Assembly: GCF_035189165.1 (NCBI RefSeq)
Contig: NZ_CP045246.1
Location: 2,418,001-2,482,000 of the forward strand
Direction of reading: 5' to 3'
DNA: 64,000 nucleotides
Origin: Arthrobacter sp. JZ12
Lineage (GTDB): Bacteria; Actinomycetota; Actinomycetes; Actinomycetales; Micrococcaceae
A program made the position numbers and the translations under genes. The notes under the pieces were generated by a model. It had not been told where the DNA came from and did no database searches. It was given only the letters and a program-made list of their open reading frames with translations. Shown here piece by piece: positions 8,266-18,819 of the stretch (positions are counted from its first letter, which is position 1; the number at the start of each line of letters is the position of its first letter).

Positions 8266-9612
8266 ATGAAGTTGACCGTCGTCGGCGGCGGAGGTTTCCG
8301 TGTGCCCCTTGTGTATCGGGCGCTCGCTGCAGGAGCGTTCGCCGGTCTGATCGATTCCGTCTGCCTGTACGACGTCGATTCCTCCCGAGCGGCTGCTATC
8401 GCGCGCGTCGTGGAGGGCATGCCGCTGCCGGTTGGGGCGCGGCGTCCGGCGCTTGAAGTGTCGGTTTCGCTGCAGGATGCCCTGGCGGGGGCCGCCGTCG
8501 TATTCGTCGCTATTCGGCCGGGTGGTGCCGCGGGCCGGGTGCTGGATGAGCGGGTGGCTCTGGCCGAGGGCGTGCTGGGCCAGGAGACGGTCGGTGCCGG
8601 CGGGCTGTCCTATGCGTTGCGCTCAGTGCCTGAGATGCTGCAGGTGGCTCAGGCGATCTCGCGAATCTGCCCGGACGCGTGGGTCATCAACTTCACCAAT
8701 CCTGCCGGGATCATCACCGAGGCCCTCCAGCCGTTGCTGGGGAATCGAGTAATCGGTATCTGCGATTCGGCGTCCGGTCTGGTGCGCAGGGCTGCGGAAG
8801 CTGCAGGGGTGCCGCTCCCCCTCGGCTCGCTGACCGGCGTCGATTATGTGGGGCTGAACCATCTGGGCTGGCTTCGGCGGCTGGAGCACGACGGCGCCGA
8901 CCTCCTGCCCGCGTTGCTGGCGGACCCGGGACGGCTGGGCTCGTTCGAGGAAGGCAGGGTATTCGGGGCGCAGTTCCTGCCGGTGCTCGGAGCCGTGCCG
9001 AACGAGTACCTCTTCTACTACTACTTCCACGCTGAGGCCCTGAGGTCCGTTGCGGCCGCACCTCAAACCCGGGGCGAGTCGCTGGTGCGCCAACAGGAGG
9101 GTCTGTATCCGGAGCTTCTCTCGGCACCGAACCCGTTCGACGTCTGGGAGGAGGCCCGCCGCGCCCGTGAATCCGGCTACCTCGCCGAAGCCCGCTCCCC
9201 CGAGGAGTCCCGGGATGAGGCCGACCTCGCCGGAGGAGGCTACGAGCTTATCGCGCTGACGGTCATGCGCGCGCTCCTGCTGGATGAGCCTGCGGAGCTT
9301 ATTGTGAATGTCCGCAACTCGGGTGCGGTGACAGGGCTGCCTTCGGACGCCGTGGTTGAGGTGCCCTGCCGTGTGGACGGCCAGGGCGCGATCCCCCTGC
9401 CGGTTTCGGCGCCGGACCCGCACCAGCTCGGCCTGATGTCGCAGGTGAAGGGCGTCGAGCAGGACGTGATCGCCGCCGTCGTGCACGGAGATCGCTCGCT
9501 CGCGCTGCGGGCGTTCGCCCTGCACCCGCTCATCAACTCGGCACATACGGCGACGCGGCTGCTCGCCGGCTACGAGCGGGCGTTCCCGGCGCTGTCGGAG
9601 CTCTGGCGCTGA
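8266..9612 (+). CDS. GH4-family glycosidase, probable 6-phospho-beta-glucosidase
   Basis: A 448-residue glycoside hydrolase family 4 protein. GH4 enzymes are NAD- and Mn-dependent and cleave by an oxidation-elimination route. The dinucleotide fold is at LTVVGGGGFRVPLVYRAL. NFTNPAGIITEAL, the GICDSASGL segment with the metal-ligand cysteine, and GLNHLGWLRRL with the metal-ligand histidine are all present. An AAGGAG site sits 6 bases before the ATG. Specificity (6-phospho-beta-glucoside versus other phospho-sugars) is not decided by motifs alone. No PTS gene is in the window, and the divergent PfkB kinase could supply the phosphorylated sugar instead (inference). Confidence 0.85.
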   Translation: MKLTVVGGGGFRVPLVYRALAAGAFAGLIDSVCLYDVDSSRAAAIARVVEGMPLPVGARRPALEVSVSLQDALAGAAVVFVAIRPGGAAGRVLDERVALAEGVLGQETVGAGGLSYALRSVPEMLQVAQAISRICPDAWVINFTNPAGIITEALQPLLGNRVIGICDSASGLVRRAAEAAGVPLPLGSLTGVDYVGLNHLGWLRRLEHDGADLLPALLADPGRLGSFEEGRVFGAQFLPVLGAVPNEYLFYYYFHAEALRSVAAAPQTRGESLVRQQEGLYPELLSAPNPFDVWEEARRARESGYLAEARSPEESRDEADLAGGGYELIALTVMRALLLDEPAELIVNVRNSGAVTGLPSDAVVEVPCRVDGQGAIPLPVSAPDPHQLGLMSQVKGVEQDVIAAVVHGDRSLALRAFALHPLINSAHTATRLLAGYERAFPALSELWR

Positions 9613-9650
9613 TCCGACGTGGCGCTGACGAGCGTTCTGCGGGCTAACCC

Positions 9651-9722
9651 GCGAATCCGTTGCCTGGGCGCAGACGGGGCTGCACCGATGCCGCGTCGAC
9701 GGCGGCCAGGCAACGGATCCGC
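9651..9722. repeat. Inverted repeat, 17-base arms, between convergent genes (possible bidirectional terminator)
   Basis: Arms at 9651-9667 and 9706-9722 are complementary in 16 of 17 positions and enclose 38 bases. A smaller hairpin (9639-9652, GCGGG/CCCGC around CTAA) overlaps its left edge. The element fills the gap between the ends of the GH4 and aldo/keto reductase genes; its right arm ends 5 bases from the reductase stop codon. There is no clear T-run on either side, and the loop is long for an intrinsic terminator. Confidence 0.7.
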
Positions 9723-9727
9723 GGAGT

Positions 9728-10774
9728 TTAGGCGTCGAGCGCCCTCGCCCAGAGGTTGATGTCGGATTCGACGGCGAACTCGTCGATCGCGCGCAGCTCT
9801 TCCTCACTGAACTCGAGATTGTTGATCGCTCCGACGCTGTCCTCGAGCTGCCTGACGCTGGAGGCACCGATCAGCGCCGAGGTGATGGCGGCACCCTTGC
9901 TCTGCGGACGGAGTACCCAGGCGATCGCCATCTGAGCCAGCGTCTGCCCGCGGGACTCGGCGATGTCGTTGAGGCCGCGGACCCGGTGGAGGTTGTCATC
10001 CGAGAGGTGGTCCTCGGACAGGGACTTGTTCGACGCCGCCCGGGACCCTTCCGGAACACCGCCCAGGTACCGGGACGTGAGCAGGCCCTGCGCGAGCGGC
10101 GAGAACGCGATCGATCCGGCGCCCTCCTGCTCGAGGACCTCCGGCAGGTTGGGCTGCCCGTTTTCCACCCAGCGGTTCAACATCGAGTAGGACGGCTGGT
10201 GGATGAGCAGCGGAGTGCCCAGATCGCGCAGGATCGCCGCGGCCTCGGCGGTCTTCTCCGGCGAGTAGGACGAGATTCCGGCGTAGAGCGCGCGCCCGGA
10301 CCGAACTGCCGTGTCCAGTGCACCCATGGTTTCCTCGAGCGGTGTCTCCGGATCCGGACGGTGGCTGTAGAAGATGTCCACGTAGTCCAGGCCCATGCGG
10401 GACAGCGACTGGTCCAGGCTGGCAAGCAGGTACTTGCGCGACCCCCAGTTGCCGTATGGTCCCGGCCACATGTCATAGCCGGCCTTGCTCGAGATGATCA
10501 GCTCGTCGCGGTAAGGCTTGAAGTCGTCCTTGAGGTGCCTACCAAAGTTGGTCTCCGACGAGCCATAGGGAGGTCCGTAGTTGTTGGCAAGGTCAAAGTG
10601 CGTCACGCCCAGGTCGAAGGCCCGGCGCAGGATCGCCCGCTGCACCTCGAACGGCTTGTCGTCTCCAAAGTTGTGCCACAGCCCCAGCGAAACGGCCGGC
10701 AGGTGCAGCCCGCTCCGCCCAACTCGACGGTAGGGCATAGTGTCATAGCGGTTTCCCGCGGCTTCATAGGTCAT
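9728..10774 (-). CDS. Aldo/keto reductase, YghZ / L-glyceraldehyde 3-phosphate reductase type
   Basis: A 348-residue AKR. The catalytic tetrad can be read as Asp and Tyr in FDLANNYGPPYGSSE, Lys in IISSKAGYDMWPGPYG and His in FYSHRPD. The phrases PYGNWGSRKYLLASLDQSL and GISSYSPE are characteristic of the AKR14 (YghZ) branch and of voltage-gated potassium-channel beta-like reductases. These enzymes use NADPH to reduce aldehydes such as L-glyceraldehyde 3-phosphate or methylglyoxal. It stands alone on the minus strand, downstream of the FAD monooxygenase gene with 65 bases between. Confidence 0.88.
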   Translation of the reverse strand: MTYEAAGNRYDTMPYRRVGRSGLHLPAVSLGLWHNFGDDKPFEVQRAILRRAFDLGVTHFDLANNYGPPYGSSETNFGRHLKDDFKPYRDELIISSKAGYDMWPGPYGNWGSRKYLLASLDQSLSRMGLDYVDIFYSHRPDPETPLEETMGALDTAVRSGRALYAGISSYSPEKTAEAAAILRDLGTPLLIHQPSYSMLNRWVENGQPNLPEVLEQEGAGSIAFSPLAQGLLTSRYLGGVPEGSRAASNKSLSEDHLSDDNLHRVRGLNDIAESRGQTLAQMAIAWVLRPQSKGAAITSALIGASSVRQLEDSVGAINNLEFSEEELRAIDEFAVESDINLWARALDA

Positions 10775-10839
10775 TGCTTCATCCTAGGCGGGAGTGTCGT
10801 GGAACACAGTTCCCGGCCCATGGCTGACCTATGGTCGTT

Positions 10840-12390
10840 CTAATTCTGGTCCTGGTCCCCATCGAACCAGCGGTCCGGCAATGCCTTCCGCAGCATCGAG
10901 ACCGCTGTATGCACCGGCGCCGCTGCGGCCACGAACCCGTCCGGCCGGACCAGGTAGCACATCCCCTCCTCCAGCCCCTGCTTTCCCGCGGCTGGGAAGG
11001 AATGCACGGCCACTTTCAGACCGCGTCCGACGGCGTCAATCACCTCTGCGTCGACCTCGCCGTAGGTGTGGACCTGCCACTGCGCAGCCCGGAGAGCTTC
11101 GAAGTTGCTGCCCGTCCATGGCAGCCGCCTGCCGATGACCCGCCCGCGGCGTCGTGAGCGCAGGGTGTGGTCGCGGGCGTCGTCGTCCATCCAGTAGTGG
11201 ATGCGGAGCTGGCCCAGGTAGCCGACCAGCCGCGAGGCGACCGGAAGACGAGGCAACCGCCGGGCTGCCAGCGGAACAAGCAGGGGCGGCACCACCCGCC
11301 GGACAGCTTTCGCCCGCCGGGTGCCGGACGTTACCAGCGCAAAGACCCTGTCGGTGGTGTTGACCAGCCGCAGGGCCACCGGTCGGCGTTCGGCCTCGTA
11401 GCGGTCCAACAGCCCGTCCGATGCGCGGCCCTGCAGCACATCCGCAAGCTTGAAGGCGACGTTGTGGGCGTCCTGCAGGCCGGTGTTCATCCCCTGCGCA
11501 CCCACCGGGGAATGCACGTGGCCGGCATCCCCCGCGAGGAACACCGGCCCCTGCCGGAAGCGGGCCGCCACCCGGTGGTGGATCCGGTAGGTGGAGAACC
11601 ACAGTGTCTCCCGATAGGAAACACCGAAGATTCCCTGGAGATGCTCGCGGGCACGCGATTCCGGCACGTCTTCGTCAGAGGCTGTGGGAAGCACTCCGAT
11701 CAGTCGGTGGTGGCCGTCCGGCCCCATGGGGAAACCCAGCAGGAATTCCTCGGCGCCGAACCGGATGTTGACGCTGTCCTCGGCTACACCGTTCGCCCCG
11801 AGCACATCCACCACGTAGAAGGTGTGCTCGCTGGTGAGGCCCTCGAACGGGATGCCGCTGAGCTTCCGGACCATGGAGGATCCGCCGTCGGCACCCACCA
11901 GATACCGCGCCCGGACCCGCAACAGCCCCGCCGGGCCGTCGCACTCAACCTCCACGCCGTCGTCGGTGGCGGAGAGCCGGGTAAGCGCATGCTTCCACTC
12001 CACCGATCCGCCCAATTCCTCGAGACGACCAAGGAGGATCCGTTCATTTCTGCTTTGTTCGAGAACGTGGATCCCCGGGTACGGGGTGAGGGATGAACCG
12101 ATCCGGCCAAGCGGCACAACATCGAACGCCCTGTTTTCGAACCCGGGCCGGAGCTTGGCGAGCGGCCAGCCCTCAGCCAACACCTGGTCAACCACGCCAA
12201 GTTGGTCGTAGATTTCCATGCTGCGGGAGTGGACGCCCAACGCCCGGGATTCCCGGGTGGGGCCGTCCTTCCGGTCCACCAGCACGACGTCGACTCCGAG
12301 CTTGGTCAACCACGCGGCGAGCATGAGCCCTGTGGGACCCGCTCCAACAACGAGCACATCCGTGGACAGCTCACGCTCGGCCGCGCTCAT
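10840..12390 (-). CDS. FAD-dependent aromatic monooxygenase (PHBH/MhpA-like)
   Basis: A 516-residue group A flavin monooxygenase. The FAD-binding GxGxxG is at VLVVGAGPTGLMLAAWL, the DG motif is at YLVGADGGSSMVRK, and the GD motif is at VFLAGDAGHVHSPVGAQGMN. The C-terminal 100 residues form the thioredoxin-like tail seen in phenol/MhpA-type hydroxylases. Such enzymes hydroxylate aromatic compounds with NAD(P)H and O2; the substrate is unknown. The start codon is 2 bases after the treZ stop, so it is probably the last gene of the glgX-treY-treZ operon, an unexpected partner for trehalose synthesis. Confidence 0.85.
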   Translation of the reverse strand: MSAAERELSTDVLVVGAGPTGLMLAAWLTKLGVDVVLVDRKDGPTRESRALGVHSRSMEIYDQLGVVDQVLAEGWPLAKLRPGFENRAFDVVPLGRIGSSLTPYPGIHVLEQSRNERILLGRLEELGGSVEWKHALTRLSATDDGVEVECDGPAGLLRVRARYLVGADGGSSMVRKLSGIPFEGLTSEHTFYVVDVLGANGVAEDSVNIRFGAEEFLLGFPMGPDGHHRLIGVLPTASDEDVPESRAREHLQGIFGVSYRETLWFSTYRIHHRVAARFRQGPVFLAGDAGHVHSPVGAQGMNTGLQDAHNVAFKLADVLQGRASDGLLDRYEAERRPVALRLVNTTDRVFALVTSGTRRAKAVRRVVPPLLVPLAARRLPRLPVASRLVGYLGQLRIHYWMDDDARDHTLRSRRRGRVIGRRLPWTGSNFEALRAAQWQVHTYGEVDAEVIDAVGRGLKVAVHSFPAAGKQGLEEGMCYLVRPDGFVAAAAPVHTAVSMLRKALPDRWFDGDQDQN

Positions 12391-12392
12391 GG

Positions 12393-14147
12393 TCAGCCTT
12401 TCACGATGACCGCACCGTGCGCCGGCACCACCACGGTCTTGTTGCCGATCGATTCGCCAGGTTCGGTGCTGAGGAGAACCTCCTTGGCCTTGGCCGGAAT
12501 CTCCTGCTCACGGTCCGCGAAGTTCAACACCACTGAGGTGCGCCCGCGTCCCAGCACCAGCCACCGCTCGTCCTCGTCGAAATCGACGCTGATCGAGGTA
12601 AAGTCGGGATTCCGAAGGTCCTTGTTCGTGCGGCGGAGCCGGATCAGCTGCCGGTAAATGTCCAGAAGCCGCGCTTGGTCCGGGTTGTCCTTCTCCGTCC
12701 AGTCGAGCTTGGCGGACTCGAAGGTTTCGGGGTCCTGCGGGTTGGGCACAGCGTCCGGGTCCCAGCCCATCTTCTCGAACTCACGGAGGCGTCCCTCCGC
12801 CGTTGCCTTGCCGAGTTCGGGCTCGGGGTGCGAGGTGAAGAACGGCCACGGTGTCTTGGCACCGTATTCCTCGCCCATGAACAGCATCGGCGTGAACGGA
12901 CCGGCAATGTTCAGCACGGCGGCCTGTGCAAGCTGCGCAGGCTTGAGGGTCGCGCTGATCCGGTCACCCGAGGCGCGGTTGCCGATCTGGTCGTGGTTCT
13001 GAGTGCATACCACCAGCTCGTGCGTGCTGTGCTTCGCGGGGTCTATGGGCCGGCCGTGCGACCGCTCCCGGAAGGAAGACCAGGTGCCGTTGTGGAAGAA
13101 ACCTTCCCGGTACACCTTGGCGAGCGCGCCGATCGAGTTGAAGTCGGCGTAGTAGCCAGCCGTCTCGCCGGTGAGGTTAACGTGCGCCGCGTGGTGGAAG
13201 TCGTCGCTCCACTGCCCCGCCAGGCCATAGCCGCCGGCGCTGCGTGGTGCGATCAGCCGCGGGTTGTTCAGGTCCGATTCCGCAATCAGGAACAGCGGCT
13301 TGCCCAGCTCACGGGAGCACCGGTCGGTCTCGACGGCAAACTCTTCGAGGATATGGACAGCCCGCTCGTCGTGCAGGGCGTGCACGGCGTCGAGCCGCAG
13401 CCCATCCACGTGGTAGTCACGGAACCACATCAGCAGATTGTCGACGACGTAGCGGCGCACCTCGTCCGAGAGCGGTCCGTCCAGGTTCAGGGAGTCGCCC
13501 CAGGTGTTGGACTTGCCTTCGGTGAGGTAAGGCGCGAACTGCGTCAGGTAGTTCCCACTCGGGCCGAGGTGGTTGTAGACCACGTCCTGGATGACTCCCA
13601 GCCCTCGCTGGTGCGCGGCGTCGACAAACCGCTGGTACGCCTCAGGTCCACCGTAGGTTTCCTGGATCGCGTACCAGAGCACGCCGTCGTAGCCCCAGTT
13701 ATGGGTGCCGTTGAACGCGTTGACGGGGAGGAGTTCGATGTACTGGACGCCCAGCTCGACAAGGTAGTCCAGCTTCCCGATCGCGGCGTGCAGGGTTCCT
13801 TCAGGGGTGAAGGTCCCGATGTGCATCTCATAGATGACGCTTCCGTCCAGCCCGGGCGACTTCCAGTCGCCGTCGCCCCAGGAGTAGGCGCCGGCGTCGA
13901 ACGTGCGGGAAAGCTTGTGCACGCCGTCGGGCTGGCGGCGGGAGCGCGGATCCGGGACAGGAGTGTCGGCGCCGTTGAGCAGGTAGCCGTAATCGATCAC
14001 TCCCCCGGCGGGCGCGTTGGGTGCCTCCCACCAGCTCCCCTCCCGGGAGACCATGGGGTAGTGCTCGCCGTTGGCGACCAGGGTCACGGATTGTGCCTTG
14101 GGTGCCCAGACATCGAACCTCGAGCGGGTGTCAGACTGTGTGTTCAC
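12393..14147 (-). CDS. treZ: Malto-oligosyltrehalose trehalohydrolase TreZ
   Basis: A 584-residue GH13 enzyme that releases trehalose from maltooligosyltrehalose. An N-terminal CBM48-like domain ([18 protein letters not shown]) precedes the barrel. GH13 motifs are [24 protein letters not shown] with the nucleophile Asp, [11 protein letters not shown] with the acid/base Glu, and [10 protein letters not shown] with the transition-state Asp. [19 protein letters not shown] is typical of TreZ. It overlaps the treY stop by four bases, showing coupled translation, and is followed 2 bases later by the monooxygenase gene. Confidence 0.95.
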   Translation of the reverse strand: MNTQSDTRSRFDVWAPKAQSVTLVANGEHYPMVSREGSWWEAPNAPAGGVIDYGYLLNGADTPVPDPRSRRQPDGVHKLSRTFDAGAYSWGDGDWKSPGLDGSVIYEMHIGTFTPEGTLHAAIGKLDYLVELGVQYIELLPVNAFNGTHNWGYDGVLWYAIQETYGGPEAYQRFVDAAHQRGLGVIQDVVYNHLGPSGNYLTQFAPYLTEGKSNTWGDSLNLDGPLSDEVRRYVVDNLLMWFRDYHVDGLRLDAVHALHDERAVHILEEFAVETDRCSRELGKPLFLIAESDLNNPRLIAPRSAGGYGLAGQWSDDFHHAAHVNLTGETAGYYADFNSIGALAKVYREGFFHNGTWSSFRERSHGRPIDPAKHSTHELVVCTQNHDQIGNRASGDRISATLKPAQLAQAAVLNIAGPFTPMLFMGEEYGAKTPWPFFTSHPEPELGKATAEGRLREFEKMGWDPDAVPNPQDPETFESAKLDWTEKDNPDQARLLDIYRQLIRLRRTNKDLRNPDFTSISVDFDEDERWLVLGRGRTSVVLNFADREQEIPAKAKEVLLSTEPGESIGNKTVVVPAHGAVIVKG

Positions 14148-16477
14148 TGTGCTTCCTCCTTCACGAGCAGGGCTACGGGGTAGGTTTCGAACAGTCGGTT
14201 GGCGGGCACGGGCCCGCCCTCAAAGCCGGTGCCGGTAATCGCGCAGCTGTAGCGGCCTTCGGGAAGTACGACGGCGGTGTCCTTCCAGCCGCCCGCACGC
14301 TCCAGTCCCAGCGGCAACCGTGTGACGGCGGTGACGGCGCCCCCGCGGTCGAACGCGAACACGTGGTCCGCCGCGGCTCCTGAGGTCAGGACCGAGCGGT
14401 ACCCGGTGAAGAGCTCGGGGCGGTCCCTGCGCAGGCGCAGCGCACTTGAGACCACAAGGAGCTTGGCCATGGCACCGTCGTCGACTTGCGGGAGCGCACC
14501 GAAGGCCAGGTCAACCAGGCCCTGCCTGCGGATCGCGAAGTCAACCGGGCGACGGTTGTCGGGGTCCACGAGCGAGGTCTCCCACAGTTCCGATCCCTGA
14601 TACACGTCAGGGATGCCGGGCATCGTGAGCTGGATGAGCTTTGCGCCGAGCGAGTTGGACCAGCCGGCGGCGGTGGTCCTGTCCACCAGTCCGGTGATAA
14701 CAGCCTTCACTTCGGGGTTGTCGAAGGCGGCATCGACGGCGTCGTGCATCTTCTCTTCGAACTCGGCGTTCGGGGCCGTCCAGTGGGTGCTGGCATCGGC
14801 CTCGCGGGAAGCCTTTTCGACATAGGCGTGGGCGCGTTCCCGGCTGAGCGGCCAGGCTCCGATCAGAGCCTGCCACATCAGTGAGGCGAACGCCGGATCA
14901 CCGATCGGCGCCAGCTTGTTCAGCCGCTCCAGATCCTCCACCCAGTCCGCCGCGATCTCGGACAGTACCGAGATTCGCGCGCGTGTGTCCTCACCGCGCT
15001 TGGTGTCGTGGGTGCTCAGCGCGTTCATGGTCAGCGGCGTGGACTCCTGGCGGTTAAGCAGCGCGCGGTGCAGCTCGAAGGGATCGAGGGAGAACTCGGA
15101 TGGGTCGGCACCGACCTCGTTGAGCGAGGTGAGCCGGTTGAACCGGTAGAACGCGGTGTCCTCCACGCCCTTGGCCATCACCATGCCCGAGGTTTGCTGG
15201 AACCGTACGGCCAGCTCAGGCAACTCCGACAGTTCCGCTGCTTCCTCCGGATTGTCGTTCAGGTAGGGATTCAACAGCGGGTGGAGAGCGTCGATCACCG
15301 GGGCGAGGTCCGGCCTGCGGACCTTTGCGCTCAGCACTGCCTCGGCAAGGTGCTCCTCGCCGTCGGGGAGGTAGCTCCGGTAGACCGGGAAGCAGGTGAG
15401 CAGTTCCGCGAGTGCATCGGCGCTCTGGTCCTTGTCCAGCCCTGCAGAGGAGGGAACCAGCCGTGCCAGCCGCAGCACCTCCGAACGCAGGATCCCGTCC
15501 GCGATCGCCCGCTTGGTTCCGTGAATCATGTGGTGGAACTCTTCGGTGGGCAGGGCCGCATCCAGGATGGGCTGTCCGGCCGGGTCAGTGAACAGCCTGT
15601 CGACGAGGGCCAGTCCGTCGTAGCCCGTGGTTCCTTCGCAGGCCCATCCGTCCGGAAGCGCTTCGCCGGGCTCGAGGATCTTTTCGACCAGCGTGTACGC
15701 ACCGCCGCTGAGTTCCCGCAGCCGCTCGAGGTAGCCGGCGGGATCGGCGAGGCCGTCCGGGTGATCGATGCGCAGCCCGTCCACGAGTGATTCGGAGAAC
15801 CAGCGCCGTACCTCCGAGTGCGCTTCGTCGAAGACCCAGGGAACCTCAACGCGGACGCCGGCGAGCGTGTTGACTCCGAAGAAGCGCCGGTAGTTCAGCT
15901 CGCTGTCCGCCCGGCGCCAGTTCACCAGCTCGTAGTGCTGGCGGGCATGCACGTCTGCTCCCGTATCTCCCGGCTGTGCCGTTCCCTCCGCGATGGGATA
16001 GCGGTTCTCGTAGTAGTGCAGCTCGCCGTCAACCACCTTGAGCTGTTCCAGTTCCGCGTCGCCGTCACCCAGGACCGGGACCCGGATCCGTCCTCCGCCG
16101 GCGTCCCAGTCAACGTCAAACGCCTCCGCATAGCGGGACTCCCGGCCTTTGGCCAGCAGGTCCCACCACCAGGCGTTCTGTGCCGGGGTGGCAATTCCTA
16201 CGTGGTTGGGAACGATGTCCACCAGGACTCCGAGTCCGGCTTCGTGAGCGGTACGGCAAAGGGTGTCGAAGGCCTCAGGACCGCCGCGCTCGGGATCGAT
16301 GGACGTGGGATCAGTGACGTCGTATCCGTGGTCTGATCCCTGCTCGGCTGTGAGGACCGGTGACAGGTAGACCCAGTCCACCCCCAGCTCCACGAGGTAC
16401 GGCACAAGCTCTGCTGCCGCCGACAGGTCGAAGCTGGATCGAATCTGTAGTCGGTAGGTTGATTTGGGTGCCTGCAC
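14144..16477 (-). CDS. treY: Malto-oligosyltrehalose synthase TreY
   Basis: A 777-residue GH13 enzyme that isomerises the reducing-end glucose of malto-oligosaccharides to a trehalose linkage. It starts with [23 protein letters not shown], shown here only as an N-terminal feature. Motifs include [48 protein letters not shown] with the nucleophile, [11 protein letters not shown] with the acid/base Glu, and [30 protein letters not shown] near residue 650 is a TreY signature. It sits between glgX (53 bases upstream) and treZ (four-base overlap). Together these convert glycogen-type glucan into trehalose, an osmolyte common in soil actinobacteria. Confidence 0.95.
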   Translation of the reverse strand: MQAPKSTYRLQIRSSFDLSAAAELVPYLVELGVDWVYLSPVLTAEQGSDHGYDVTDPTSIDPERGGPEAFDTLCRTAHEAGLGVLVDIVPNHVGIATPAQNAWWWDLLAKGRESRYAEAFDVDWDAGGGRIRVPVLGDGDAELEQLKVVDGELHYYENRYPIAEGTAQPGDTGADVHARQHYELVNWRRADSELNYRRFFGVNTLAGVRVEVPWVFDEAHSEVRRWFSESLVDGLRIDHPDGLADPAGYLERLRELSGGAYTLVEKILEPGEALPDGWACEGTTGYDGLALVDRLFTDPAGQPILDAALPTEEFHHMIHGTKRAIADGILRSEVLRLARLVPSSAGLDKDQSADALAELLTCFPVYRSYLPDGEEHLAEAVLSAKVRRPDLAPVIDALHPLLNPYLNDNPEEAAELSELPELAVRFQQTSGMVMAKGVEDTAFYRFNRLTSLNEVGADPSEFSLDPFELHRALLNRQESTPLTMNALSTHDTKRGEDTRARISVLSEIAADWVEDLERLNKLAPIGDPAFASLMWQALIGAWPLSRERAHAYVEKASREADASTHWTAPNAEFEEKMHDAVDAAFDNPEVKAVITGLVDRTTAAGWSNSLGAKLIQLTMPGIPDVYQGSELWETSLVDPDNRRPVDFAIRRQGLVDLAFGALPQVDDGAMAKLLVVSSALRLRRDRPELFTGYRSVLTSGAAADHVFAFDRGGAVTAVTRLPLGLERAGGWKDTAVVLPEGRYSCAITGTGFEGGPVPANRLFETYPVALLVKEEAQ

Positions 16478-16530
16478 GGCGTCTCCTCGTGGGGTTGGTG
16501 GTGCGGGTGTGGACTGGGTCTTGCTAGGTG

Positions 16531-18717
16531 TCAGGGTGTGACGGTCTTGGCGGTGTTCTCGTTGGCGAGGATGGCCAGGGACGCGGCAACCGAGTGGTCG
16601 ACGTCCTCAGGTTCCTCATGTGCACGCAGCACCACCATGGACTTGCCCTCAACGTTCACGGTGGCACCGGCGGCGATGGGGTCGGAGTCGGCGTACACAC
16701 CGGCCGTGTCAATCACCTCGTCCCACATCTCGCCGTACTCTGCGGACGGGATCGTGAACTTCACGGCGTCCTCGTTCGCATTGAAGTACAGCAGGAAGTT
16801 CACGTCGGTAATGCGCTGGCCGCGCTGATCGCGGCCGTGGATTCCCTGGCCGTTCAGGAAGACGCCGATGGACCGGCCGAATCCGGCGTTCCAGTCCTCA
16901 GGCGCCATCAGCTCCCCTTCGGTATCCAGCCAGACGATGTCGGGAAGCGCCTCGCCCTCACCGCGCCGTACCGGCCGGCCGTCGAAGAACCGACGACGGC
17001 GGAAGGTTGGGTGCTCGGAGCGCAGCCTGTTCACGGCGGCGGTGAATTCCAGCAGCGGCTGGTCAAGGTTATCCCAGTGGATCCACGACAGCTCGGAGTC
17101 CTGGCAGTAGGTGTTGTTGTTGCCTTCCTGCGTGCGCCCCAGCTCGTCGCCGTGGGAGATCATCGGCACGCCCTGGGACAGCAGGAGCGTGGCGATGAAG
17201 TTCCGCTGCTGCCGGGCACGCAGGGACTGGACCTTCGGATCGTCCGTGGGCCCCTCTACACCGCAGTTCCAGGAGCGGTTGTGCGATTCGCCGTCGTTGT
17301 TGCCCTCGCCGTTGGCCTCGTTGTGCTTCTCGTTGTAGGACACCAGGTCGCGGAGCGTGAAACCGTCATGTGCGGTGACGAAGTTGATCGATGCCACGGG
17401 CCGGCGGGCGGAGTGTTCGTAGAGGTCGGCGGAACCGGTCAGGCGGGAGGCAAACTCACCGATACTAGAGGGCTCTCCCCGCCAGAAGTCGCGCACGGTG
17501 TCCCGGTACTTGCCGTTCCATTCCGTCCACTGCGGCGGGAAATTGCCTACCTGGTAACCGCCGGGCCCAACGTCCCACGGCTCGGCGATCAGCTTAACCT
17601 GGGACACCACGGGATCCTGCTGGACGAGTTCGAAGAAGGCCGACAGCCGGTCCACCTCGTAGAACTCGCGGGCCAGGGCAGATGCAAGGTCAAAGCGGAA
17701 GCCGTCCACGTGCATCTCTGTGACCCAGTAGCGCAGTGAGTCCATGAGGAGCTGCAGCGAGTGGGGATGGCGTACGTTCAGGGAGTTACCCGTTCCCGTG
17801 TAGTCCATGTAGTAACGCTTGTCGTCTTCAACCAGCCGGTAGTACGCGGCGTTGTCGATGCCCTTCATGGAGAGGGTGGGGCCCAGGTGGTTGCCCTCGG
17901 CTGTGTGGTTGTAGACGACGTCGAGGATCACCTCGATGCCCGCGAGGTGCAGTTCGCGGACCATCGCCTTGAACTCCTGCACCTGCTCACCCAGGTCGCC
18001 GGTGGAGCCATACGCGTTGTGCGGCGCGAAGAACCCGATGGTGTTGTAGCCCCAGTAGTTTGACAGGCCCTTGTCCTCGAGCGTGCTGTCGTTGACGAAC
18101 TGGTGCACCGGCATCAGTTCCAGCGCGGTGATGCCCAGCTTCTGCAGGTGCGCGATCACGGCGGGGTGCGCCACGCCGGCGTAGGTGCCCCGCAGCTCCT
18201 CCGGAATCTCCGGGTGCAGCTGCGTGAGTCCCTTGACGTGCGCTTCGTAGATCACCGACTGGTGGTACGGGGTGCGGGGCTTGCGGTCCCCGTCCCAGTC
18301 GAAGAAGGGGTTGACCACGACGCCGAGCATCACGTTCTCGGCTGAGTCGTCATTGTTGACGGAGTTTTCGTCGCCGAAGTTGTAGCTGAACAGCGACTGA
18401 TCCCAGTTGTACTTCCCGTGGACCGCCTTGGCGTAGGGATCCAGCAGGAGCTTGTTCGGGTTGCAGCGGTGACCCTCCGCCGGGTTGTAGGGACCGTGCA
18501 CCCGGTACCCGTACTTCTGTCCCGGTGCCACGGTGGGCAGGTATCCGTGCCAGACGTAGCCGTCTACTTCCTTGAGGGCCACACGGGTCTCGGTCCCATC
18601 GTCGTCGATCAGGCACAGCTCAACTTTTTCTGCCACCTCGCTGAAGAGCGCGAAGTTGGTACCCGTGCCGTCATAGGTTGCCCCCAGCGGATAGGCATCT
18701 CCTGGCCAAAGTTCCAT
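16531..18717 (-). CDS. glgX: Glycogen debranching enzyme GlgX/TreX
   Basis: A 728-residue isoamylase-type GH13 enzyme that cuts alpha-1,6 branches. A CBM48 domain at the start ([20 protein letters not shown]) is followed by [56 protein letters not shown] and [17 protein letters not shown]. These give all the catalytic regions of GlgX/TreX. The length is normal (about 700-720). It is the first gene of the glgX-treY-treZ-monooxygenase run and would supply linear malto-oligosaccharides to TreY, hence the alternative name TreX. Confidence 0.94.
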   Translation of the reverse strand: MELWPGDAYPLGATYDGTGTNFALFSEVAEKVELCLIDDDGTETRVALKEVDGYVWHGYLPTVAPGQKYGYRVHGPYNPAEGHRCNPNKLLLDPYAKAVHGKYNWDQSLFSYNFGDENSVNNDDSAENVMLGVVVNPFFDWDGDRKPRTPYHQSVIYEAHVKGLTQLHPEIPEELRGTYAGVAHPAVIAHLQKLGITALELMPVHQFVNDSTLEDKGLSNYWGYNTIGFFAPHNAYGSTGDLGEQVQEFKAMVRELHLAGIEVILDVVYNHTAEGNHLGPTLSMKGIDNAAYYRLVEDDKRYYMDYTGTGNSLNVRHPHSLQLLMDSLRYWVTEMHVDGFRFDLASALAREFYEVDRLSAFFELVQQDPVVSQVKLIAEPWDVGPGGYQVGNFPPQWTEWNGKYRDTVRDFWRGEPSSIGEFASRLTGSADLYEHSARRPVASINFVTAHDGFTLRDLVSYNEKHNEANGEGNNDGESHNRSWNCGVEGPTDDPKVQSLRARQQRNFIATLLLSQGVPMISHGDELGRTQEGNNNTYCQDSELSWIHWDNLDQPLLEFTAAVNRLRSEHPTFRRRRFFDGRPVRRGEGEALPDIVWLDTEGELMAPEDWNAGFGRSIGVFLNGQGIHGRDQRGQRITDVNFLLYFNANEDAVKFTIPSAEYGEMWDEVIDTAGVYADSDPIAAGATVNVEGKSMVVLRAHEEPEDVDHSVAASLAILANENTAKTVTP

Positions 18718-18819
18718 GTGTGCTCCTTGCTAGTTTCGGTTCGGGTCGTAGGTCAATTCGTTAGCGTGTGCCCTGCTCCTTCATAGCGCAGGGCAACGAC
18801 ATTTGGGTGAACAGTGTCA

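Noticed and set aside
12675-14183. A 502-codon open frame opposite treZ
   Set aside because: Shadow of treZ codon bias; no recognisable domain and no ribosome-binding site.
16528-17739. A 403-codon open frame opposite glgX
   Set aside because: Same reason: antisense shadow of a well-supported GH13 gene.
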